Shown: positions 1 through 6,453 of the stretch, piece after piece
Position numbering within the stretch: the first letter of the stretch is position 1
How the letters are laid out: every line of letters starts with the position of its first letter
NCBI GenBank assembly: GCA_025056955.1
Contig: JANWYL010000063.1
Coordinates: forward strand, 1 to 13,158
Length of the DNA stretch: 13,158 bases
DNA from: Sandaracinaceae bacterium
GTDB taxonomy: Bacteria; Myxococcota_A; Polyangia; Polyangiales; Sandaracinaceae
Direction of reading: 5' to 3'
Notes under the pieces: model-generated
The model's database searches: none
Told to the model about the DNA's origin: nothing
The model's input: the letters and a program-made list of their open reading frames with translations, nothing else
Program-made: the position numbers and the translations under genes

Positions 1-331
1 GACGACAAAGCGAGGCAGCCTCATCCCAACGGCCTTGAACCCATTCAGACAAGCACTCAGAGCGCGGAATCTTCCACCCAACTTGATCGGGGTCTATGCA
101 AAGGTGAACGTAGTCCCAAAAAAAACCATCAAATAATACATGGGCGATTCGCGCACCTCCCACACCGGTAAACACCGAGATCAACGCCAAATCGATCAGG
201 GCTTCGTGATCGTAGCGGGCGCGCTTGGCCCAGCGAACAGCCAAAAAAGTGCAGGCGATGAAGGCAGCCGTGACAAGCACAAAGTAGGAAGAAAGTTCTT
301 CCCCAAGAAATTCACCGAAAGAAGGCTTCAC
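1..331 (-). CDS. lgt: Prolipoprotein diacylglyceryl transferase, N-terminal part (runs off left edge)
   Basis: About 110 N-terminal residues are present and the C-terminus lies outside the window. Lgt moves diacylglycerol from phosphatidylglycerol to the lipobox cysteine of prolipoproteins in the inner membrane, the first step of lipoprotein maturation. Two hydrophobic stretches are visible (about residues 12-30 and 43-68). The second ends in GVGGARIAHVLFDGFFWDYV, which fits the G-G/A-R-x-x-x-V-L motif of Lgt; the DYVHLC that follows is, from memory, typical of myxobacterial Lgt. The GTG start overlaps the lspA stop in a GTGA tetranucleotide, so translation is probably coupled. The conserved catalytic His and Arg residues lie further downstream and cannot be checked here. 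Confidence 0.85.
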   Translation of the reverse strand, partial: MKPSFGEFLGEELSSYFVLVTAAFIACTFLAVRWAKRARYDHEALIDLALISVFTGVGGARIAHVLFDGFFWDYVHLCIDPDQVGWKIPRSECLSEWVQGRWDEAASLCR

Positions 332-1002
332 ACGCGCTCCGCAAGGGCCTGTGCAGCTGGTTTTGGGCTCGCTTGTGGTTCAGAGCGAAAAGAATCAATC
401 ATGAGCAAAATCACGCCAATTGTAATTAGAATGTCAGCCACATTGAAGGTTGGATAATCGAAGTTCCATGGCTCGTAGAAAACGTGGATGAAATCAACAA
501 CGTAGCCATAACGGATTCGATCGATGAGGTTACCAAGGGCGCCAGAAGCCACAAGGGGCACGCTCCACGCAAAAAGTGGGCCCCCTCGCCCTTGGATAAA
601 AAGGTATAAGAGCATCCCCACGGCCAAAACTGCTGCGATTCCAAACAAACCCTTCCGCAAGCCCTCTGGCGCGTTTCTTAGGAGGCCAAAAGCAGCCCCG
701 CAGTTTTCCGCATACTCGAGCTCGAGAAAGCCATGAACGATCGGAATCGATTCTTTCCTTAGCCGCTGAGGAGGGATGTACCCGCTCCCATCAGGCACGC
801 ACACCGGCGGAAGCCTCCCCAGACGGGGGCGCGAAAGGGTCTGCTCTGCCCAGCCTTTTGTGGCAAGATCGAGGGCTGTTAACCCAAAAAGACTCAAAAG
901 CACAACCACAATCGAACGGGCCGAGCGCCTTTTAGAAGATGGTTCAGAAGGGCCGGAAGGAAGCCCTTGCGGATTTCTTAGGGTGTCAGTGGCTTGAGAC
1001 AT
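328..1002 (-). CDS. lspA: Lipoprotein signal peptidase (signal peptidase II)
   Basis: This 224-residue inner-membrane aspartyl protease cleaves the signal peptide of diacylglyceryl-prolipoproteins just before the lipidated Cys. Four hydrophobic segments are visible (about 30-47, 117-137, 146-160, 191-205). The catalytic aspartates are D170, in a GNLIDRIRYGYVVDFI block, and D190, in FNVAD. The conserved N-x-GAAFG motif lies at 100-106. Two features are unusual: a polar N-terminal tail of about 30 residues, and a first periplasmic loop of about 50 residues against about 25 in E. coli. The ATG at 1002 has no clear Shine-Dalgarno, and the preceding lipoprotein ends 18 bases upstream, so coupling is plausible. 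The gene is followed by lgt with a 4-base overlap. Confidence 0.95.
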   Translation of the reverse strand: MSQATDTLRNPQGLPSGPSEPSSKRRSARSIVVVLLSLFGLTALDLATKGWAEQTLSRPRLGRLPPVCVPDGSGYIPPQRLRKESIPIVHGFLELEYAENCGAAFGLLRNAPEGLRKGLFGIAAVLAVGMLLYLFIQGRGGPLFAWSVPLVASGALGNLIDRIRYGYVVDFIHVFYEPWNFDYPTFNVADILITIGVILLMIDSFRSEPQASPKPAAQALAERV

Positions 1003-1020
1003 CGCCGTGTGCGGACAAAA

Positions 1021-1536
1021 TCAAACACCACCGTTTCGACTGCCTCGCCTGAGCTGACGGCCATTTGGTTCTGGACCCGGATCGCCTCCTCGAATAGGCT
1101 TCCGCACCTTGGTTGATTTGGCTTCGCGGGCTGAGTGCATTCCAGTTGAGAGGCGGTAACGCTCTCCAAGGCGCAAAGCTTCCTCACTCCTCCCTTGTTC
1201 GTTAAGCTCCTCCTCAACAGACTCAACCGCATCAACGCATACGGCCTCTCCTTCCTCGTCCAAGCCAACCACAAGGCCGCTTTCGCCAAGAAGGGCAAAA
1301 TCGCTCACACCCTCCAAACGCCCTTCGCAGCTTGGAGCGGCAGACTGGACCTCCGAAAGGCCAACACGATCAAGGGGCTGGAAGTCCCCAAGGGCATACG
1401 AATTCACCCCAGCAAACTCCCCTGACCCCGACCCACACGCAATGGCCAATGGGCTCATCGAGACGATAACAAAAACCCTCCACACCCCCAATCGGAAGAA
1501 GACATCACGATAACCCTGCTTCCGCCAGACACTCAT
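1021..1536 (-). CDS. Putative outer-membrane lipoprotein of unknown function (C-terminal frame uncertain)
   Basis: The signal peptide has a hydrophobic core at about residues 19-33 ending in the lipobox L-A-I-A-C (Cys34). Gly follows the Cys, so there is no inner-membrane retention Asp. The mature part reads as a small acidic domain with two cysteines. The ATG at 1536 was chosen over an upstream TTG because GAGG lies 5 bases before it, overlapping the TGA of the decayed regulator. I do not recognise the family with confidence. The last 35-40 codons are doubtful: in this frame they read basic and Gly/Arg-rich with low GC at third positions. The next frame (to 978) has a more gene-like composition and ends in an ordinary-looking sequence, so a frameshift near 1100-1140 is possible. 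The gene lies directly upstream of lspA. Confidence 0.65.
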   Translation of the reverse strand: MSVWRKQGYRDVFFRLGVWRVFVIVSMSPLAIACGSGSGEFAGVNSYALGDFQPLDRVGLSEVQSAAPSCEGRLEGVSDFALLGESGLVVGLDEEGEAVCVDAVESVEEELNEQGRSEEALRLGERYRLSTGMHSAREAKSTKVRKPIRGGDPGPEPNGRQLRRGSRNGGV

Positions 1537-1543
1537 GACCGCC

Positions 1544-4500
1544 TCATCGTTCAAGGTGAATCAAATTGTGCTCCCTTACAAGCTGCGAAAGATGAGGACC
1601 TTTCATACCCAATGGCCGCAGCACGTGTAATATTTCCCTTCGCCTCGTTCAAGGCCCTGGCAATGCATTCGCATTCAATTGCCTTTTTTTTCAAATGGGA
1701 ACGCTTCCCCGTCGCATTCGTTCGTGGTTTACTTTTCCGGATTGGGAGCAGGAGATTCCAGGCCTTCCTCAGAAGCTCGGTCAATCAGGCCCTCAAGGTC
1801 AGCTGCACAACACTTGCCATCCGCAAAAAGAGAAGCAGCACGCAAAGTGTTTTCAAGCTCGTGCACGTTACTGGGCCAGAGGTGGAATTGCAAAAGTTCA
1901 ATCGCATGACTTGCTTTTTGGCTCTCTCACCTTTCTTAGCGATGCGCGTAAAGAAGTGTTCAGAGGAATTTCGGAAAGGCGCTTTTGGAGTGGAGGCATT
2001 CCGATAACAACGCCACAGAGGCGGTAGTACAGGTCCTCGCGAAAGCGGCCTTCTCGGAGCATGCGCTCGAGGTCGTGATTGGTCCAAAATGATCGAATGT
2101 TTGGGTTCCTCCAACCAGCTCAAAACTGCGCTCCTCGGGCACTCGAAGAAGCGCGGTTTGGGTTTGAGGAGAAATGTCTTCGACCTTGATCTGGGAAGAT
2201 CGTTTCGCCATCGGCGAGCTCAAAACGCCCTTTTTTGCGGCTGGTTGCTCTCCGGTGAAGGCACCGCGCTTATGGCCAAAAGTTCGCTCAAAAGCAAAGT
2301 TTCGACGAGGGCAGCGCAAGTTTAGCTTGATGAGTGGCTTCGCAGCGCGAGGAGAAGCATGGTGGAGGGCTTCTGCAACCAGCTCCTTGCGCCCTCCGCT
2401 TTCGCCTCGAATCAGACCAATCGTCTCGTGTGCTGCGATGCGCTCGATCATCGCTCGGTTCCGGCGCATGGTCCAACTCAGGAGCCTTCGAAGGACTTGA
2501 ATGGCCAAAGGAACATTTTCTTTGAGTGCTCAGTGAGTGGCCAAGCCTATACCATGGTGGTCATTCCTCTTGGCTCGGCCTGGAATCCCAGGAAGCCTTG
2601 AACCACTTTGGTGCGCGTTCTTTGGGCTTGCGATCGATGGACTTTGCGCACTTGGGCATGGTGGATGCAAAGCCGATTTCGCCCTGATCGCAGAGAATTT
2701 CGGGACAAAGAACAATGGGATTAAGGAGCTCCTCCTTATTTTTTGCACGCTGAGCGCTTTCAAGCGCCTCATGGGCCAGGCTCAGGGCATTCTCCCTTTG
2801 GCCCGAAGGCAGATGGCCTGAAGGCAGAAAAGTTCTCTCCGCTCCTTTCCCAAAGAGAGCTCAAGACGCATTCTGCTTCATCGATGAGCCCCTCAATGGT
2901 TTGAGCAAGCTCGAGGCGAGCCAATTGCTCCACAGGGTTTCCAACTTTCGAGATTGCTCTCCCTTTTCGAAAGCATTTTGGGCTTTATGGTGCGATTCTG
3001 GCATGGCAGAGAAGCAGGAGCCCAAAAAACAAAGTGGCGCTCTCCACAAGACCTCTCGGGAGATCTCATGCTCCTGGACCAAGGAAATCCGCGCTTACAT
3101 CTCCAAACGAGAGACAAAGCTCGCCAATGTTGCGACCCAGGCGCACGAGCATGGCCGGATTGCCAAGGGCCCTTATCCTTCGAAAAACCCGCAAATACCC
3201 CTCCCACGCTTGCGCATGGTGCCGGGGCAGGTGGGCAACCACGGCCAGATTTTCTTCTGCAATCGCAAGATCTCTGGCGTCAAAAGCGCGAGAGGCGATT
3301 TCAATTGAAGACTGGCACATATTTTGCTCAAGCTCCAGATCTCCCCTGGCGATGGCGACAATCACCAAATTGTTGAGGGCTTGGGCTTCGAAATGAGGGA
3401 GGCCCTTTTGGTTGGCAACAATGCGATTTTCTTCAAAAATCGCGTAGGCCTCCTCGAGCGAACGCGAAGCCAGGGCCAGCTTTCTTTCCAAGTACATTTC
3501 TGGCTTCAAGCTCCACATCCACAAGGGATTGCTCTTTGGCCCATTGGATGGCCAAAAGCGCATGCTTTCTCGCCGCATCCGAATCGCCAATGCGGTAGGC
3601 CACCTCGGCTTTTTTGGAGACAATCCGCGCAGCCAGGGTGTGGCTAGCCAACTGATCGGGTTGGCTCATGGCTTTTTCAAAAGCACAGCTGGCCTTCTCA
3701 AATTGACCAGAAAGCAAACTGAGCTCACCCAAGCAAAACCAAGCCCTCACAGAAGGCTCACGCCGCACCCACTCAGATGCCCATTGAATTCCTTCATTGT
3801 AGCTGCCAAGGCTCTGTTTGATGTCGATTAATTCTCGATGAGCGAAAGAGGTGCCTCCCCTTGTGGAAAAGCAGAAATCGCTGTTTTAAGGAGTGCGCGC
3901 GCTTCATTGAGGGCGAGGCCAGCCACAAAGGCAGCTCCCCCCGAAGGGCGCTCTCCTCCACCAAGCGCAAGTCGCCAACCACCATGGCATGTCTCAACGC
4001 TTCTTTGAAGTCCCCCCTCTCAAAGGCCTGCTCCATGGCCTGCCTGTGCATCGAAGGCCGCTCCTCGGGTGAAATCAGGCGATATATTGCCTCCTTTAGC
4101 GACTCATCCACAAGGGCGTATGTTCTGCGTTTTTTGGGATGCTCAATGAATCGATTCCATCCACGGAGCACTCTGAATTGAGAGGCGCCAAGTGCAGCGA
4201 TTTCCTCGAGTGAAGCGGGGTGTCCACAAATGGCATCGCCTGACAAAAACGCGCTCTTCTTGCGTTAATGAATCCACTCTTCCACCCCATCGTCAGAGGA
4301 ATCGATCTTGTTGACCCAGCTGTCAATCCGGCCAAAAAAGCCCCCTGTCGATTGCAAAATGCGGGCAATCACATGAGGAGAATTGAGATAGGCTCTCAGG
4401 GCCTTTCATTCAAAGGCCCTAAAACCACTCGGAAAGGCTTTACATTTTCGAGAAGCCATCGCACCCGCTCAGGAATTTCAGTGTCGCTTCGCAGGGAAGC

Positions 4501-5054
4501 AACCATGCAAAGGGGAAAACTTTTTTCTTTCACTGAAATCCCAGAATCCAAAAGGTCCTCTATCATCGATGCTGCCTTCGTCGGCAAGTTCAAGTGAATG
4601 AAAAAGGAGCCTGAGGGGCCGAATTTCAGCAATCAAGCGAAACACCTGAGCAGTCCAATCGAAAAAGCAAAGGCGTTTTCCCAAGGGCGCCCATGCCCAC
4701 TCCCAAACCATTGGGCCATCAGCAGAAGGCCATTTGACCCATCGAAGAAGGCTGGCTGAGTTGGCCTTTGCTTCGCTGCAAGCGAAGGCGGGAACATCAA
4801 GCGGAAAGCAGGCGGCCCTTTCCAGATCCGAGAGGCCCTTGAACCACAATCAAGCGAGTTCCTTTGGCAAGCACACATGCCTCTTCGAGCGCATTGAGCT
4901 CTCGTTCACACTCGGGACAAGAGGCACTGTCCAAAGGATTTTCAAGGTGAAAGGAAGGGTCCTTAGGCAAAAAGCATCCATGGAATTCGCTCACTCCAGT
5001 CGTGCCTGCGAGCAAAGGTGCTTCAAGGCCCAATGCGGCACGGATTACAGTCAC
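1544..5054 (-). pseudogene. Decayed large regulator: P-loop NTPase - TPR array - sigma54 activator AAA+ - Fis-type HTH
   Basis: Stitching frames recovers one protein of about 1,170 residues. A GTG start overlaps the tonB-like stop (GTGA). First comes an AAA_16-like NTPase: P-loop GPLGSGKG at 4815-4838, then RPLRLL..LELADEGS near 4580. TPR-like helices follow from about 3950 to 2560. Next is a sigma54-activator AAA+ domain (about 2480-1790) with GHKRGAFTG, an FREDLYYRL block at 2020-2050 and WPSNVHELENTLR near 1850-1880. Last is a Fis-like HTH (NITRAA...LGMKGPHLSQLV) ending with TGA at 1544-1546. Frame changes fall near 4800, 4575, 4390, 3925, 3848, 3488, 3090, 2950, 2815, 2540, 2225, 2186, 2100, 1950, 1735 and 1600; an in-frame TAA sits at 4265-4267. 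Such proteins are enhancer-binding regulators driven by ATP hydrolysis. This copy cannot be made whole. An error-rich assembly is the alternative, but the flanking genes are intact. Confidence 0.85.
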
Positions 5055-6373
5055 TCAACGAGAGGATTGGAAAAGCGAATTGGAATCGTCAGCGCCAGGG
5101 TCGCCCGGCCAGGGAGCCACTCAGAAGGTATGGGTTCAAAAGGCAAGCTTTCGCGGATGGCACGCAAGGCTGCTTCATCAAGGTCTGCGAAGCCGCTTGA
5201 GCGGATGATGCGAGGAGGGCGCAGGAGGCTTCCATCTCGCTTGACCACAAGGACAACGACTGCTGTTCCTTGGTCACGCGCAAGTTGCCTTGGTCGAGGA
5301 AAAACAAGCCTCTCTTCGATCTTTTGTTTTTGAGCGAGAAGCCAGCTCACGGGGCGTTGTGCCCCCCAAGCCCCCATGCCATCGCCTGCAAAAAGGGCTT
5401 CTGCCCATCCCCCTTCACCTCTTCCCTGTCCACTCCCCTCCCCTTTTCCTATCTCCTCACCACCTCTTGTGCCCGCCCCTCGTCCCCGACGAAGCGAGGC
5501 ATCGATGGCCGATTCGACCAGGCTCGCCGCGAGAAGCTCGGCATCCACTGAGTCTTGAGGGCGCCCAGTGGTTTCCGAAAGCGTGGCAGCAGGGCCCCGA
5601 TCGAGTGGCGGCCTTCCGTGGGCTGGCGCCCCCCTGTGTCCACCGCTCCTTCGGCTCTGGGGTTCACCTTGAGCACCTCCAAAGGACCGTTTCAGCACGG
5701 ATTCGCTCAAAGCGGGGTTGTTCTCCTGAAAGCCTTCCTCTTTGTTATTGGAAGAGGGAGGAGACGATTGATGTGAGCTGTGTTGCATACGAAAATCGCG
5801 CGCCCTTAAACTCCAAGCCCGTGCATCTCCTTTTGAGGCAGAAGGAGGCAACCGGGCTTCGCTTTCACCCTGACCAGAGGCAAGAAAGAAGTCGTTTTGA
5901 GGGTTTGGAGTGGCGCGCCGATTCTCATAAGAAGCAGATTCCGAGGAAGTGTGGATTCTCTGTACCTGGAAAAGATCGAGCGCATTCGTGGGGGTGCTCA
6001 CAAGGGTGATGGGAGCAATTTCTGCCACAAGCTGAATGGCTTCGGGCGACCCCCCATCTCCCTCCCCTTGTTCTGGATTTTTGCGATAGAGGTTATCTCC
6101 AGCTTTGGACCCTCCTTCTTTCGTGGGTGTTGTGGGTGATAGCTTAGAGGCTTTGCCCTCAAGACCAAAATCCTCACGAGCGTTTGGTTGTGGATCTGGA
6201 TTCGCTTCTTCGATCTCGACCTCAACGAGCGCACCCTCTCCACCCATTTTTGGGAGAAATGACACCACCCCCACGTGAACCATTCCTGAAATCAAAAACC
6301 CCCATGCAAATCCATGGCGACGCAAAAAAGGAGTGCTTGGCCCTGCGCTTCTGCCCTCTTTTTGGGCTTTCAT
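5051..6373 (-). CDS. TonB-family energy transducer with long Gly/Ser-rich linker
   Basis: A 440-residue protein with a short cytoplasmic tail, one membrane segment (about 21-40), a long low-complexity periplasmic linker rich in Ser, Gly, Pro and charge, and a TonB C-terminal domain (about 368-440). That domain contains QGTAVVVLVVKRDGS, then RSSGFADLDEAALRAIRES, the usual TonB_C pattern. TonB proteins pass proton-motive energy from ExbB/ExbD to outer-membrane receptors; no ExbB, ExbD or receptor gene lies in the window, so the partner is unknown. The ATG at 6373 was chosen because AAAGGTGAG ends 7 bases upstream; a GTG at 6385 would overlap that site. The stop overlaps the GTG of the decayed regulator, so they once formed a coupled pair. 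A Gly-rich segment (about 300-330) is strongly compositionally biased. Confidence 0.85.
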   Translation of the reverse strand: MKAQKEGRSAGPSTPFLRRHGFAWGFLISGMVHVGVVSFLPKMGGEGALVEVEIEEANPDPQPNAREDFGLEGKASKLSPTTPTKEGGSKAGDNLYRKNPEQGEGDGGSPEAIQLVAEIAPITLVSTPTNALDLFQVQRIHTSSESASYENRRATPNPQNDFFLASGQGESEARLPPSASKGDARAWSLRARDFRMQHSSHQSSPPSSNNKEEGFQENNPALSESVLKRSFGGAQGEPQSRRSGGHRGAPAHGRPPLDRGPAATLSETTGRPQDSVDAELLAASLVESAIDASLRRGRGAGTRGGEEIGKGEGSGQGRGEGGWAEALFAGDGMGAWGAQRPVSWLLAQKQKIEERLVFPRPRQLARDQGTAVVVLVVKRDGSLLRPPRIIRSSGFADLDEAALRAIRESLPFEPIPSEWLPGRATLALTIPIRFSNPLVE

Positions 6374-6453
6374 TTTTGTTCTCACCTTTAACTATAGCGC
6401 CTCCTGCTTTCTCCCCAAGCCTTCTTAATTCAAATTCACCAGTGAGGTCTCAA
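6374..6453. promoter_or_regulatory. Divergent intergenic region between the TonB-like gene and the PQQ dehydrogenase gene
   Basis: These 80 bases separate two divergent start codons and must hold the plus-strand promoter and probably the minus-strand one, unless these lie inside the neighbouring genes. The region is AT-richer than its surroundings. On the minus strand a TATAGT hexamer lies about 20 bases before the ATG, with a poor -35 candidate TTGGGG 16 bases further up; this would leave almost no leader, so it is weak. No operator palindrome stands out. Confidence 0.4.
6442..6447 (+). promoter_or_regulatory. Ribosome binding site that fixes the PQQ dehydrogenase start
   Basis: GTGAGG lies 6 bases before the ATG at 6454. 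It supports this start over the much longer open frame beginning at 6184, whose first 63 codons are antisense to the TonB-like gene. Confidence 0.6.

Noticed and set aside
1612..2007. Plus-strand open frames of 76-131 codons over the sigma54/HTH remnant
   Set aside because: They are shadows of the decayed minus-strand gene. The Fis-type HTH and AAA+ signal is unambiguous on the minus strand.
3066..3623. A separate 185-residue TPR gene
   Set aside because: It has no start signal, its first third is out of frame with the real signal, and the TPR signal continues into other frames on both sides. It is a fragment of the decayed regulator.
3794..4246. A separate gene of about 150 residues
   Set aside because: The coding signal continues upstream in the same frame across a TAA at 4265-4267, and downstream in another frame after about 3925.
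1544..5054. Programmed ribosomal frameshifting or an unusual code could explain the many frame changes
   Set aside because: About a dozen changes in differing directions, an in-frame stop, a probable small deletion and changed catalytic residues fit decay. Neighbouring genes decode normally with standard stops.
1544..5054. Sequencing error as the sole cause of the frameshifts
   Set aside because: Some shifts sit near short homopolymers, so a few could be errors, but nearly all other genes over more than 9 kb of the same window are intact and the damaged part also has substitutions at catalytic motifs. Reads would settle it.
4734..5333. Plus-strand open frame of about 200 codons
   Set aside because: It is antisense to the TonB C-terminal domain and the NTPase start, with Arg/Ser-rich nonsense composition and no ribosome binding site.
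5290..6009. Plus-strand open frame of about 240 codons
   Set aside because: It is the mirror of the low-complexity TonB linker. No domain or initiation signal is visible.
6184..6453. A 90-codon N-terminal extension of the PQQ dehydrogenase
   Set aside because: Most of it is antisense to the TonB-like gene. A signal peptide and ribosome binding site place the start at 6454.
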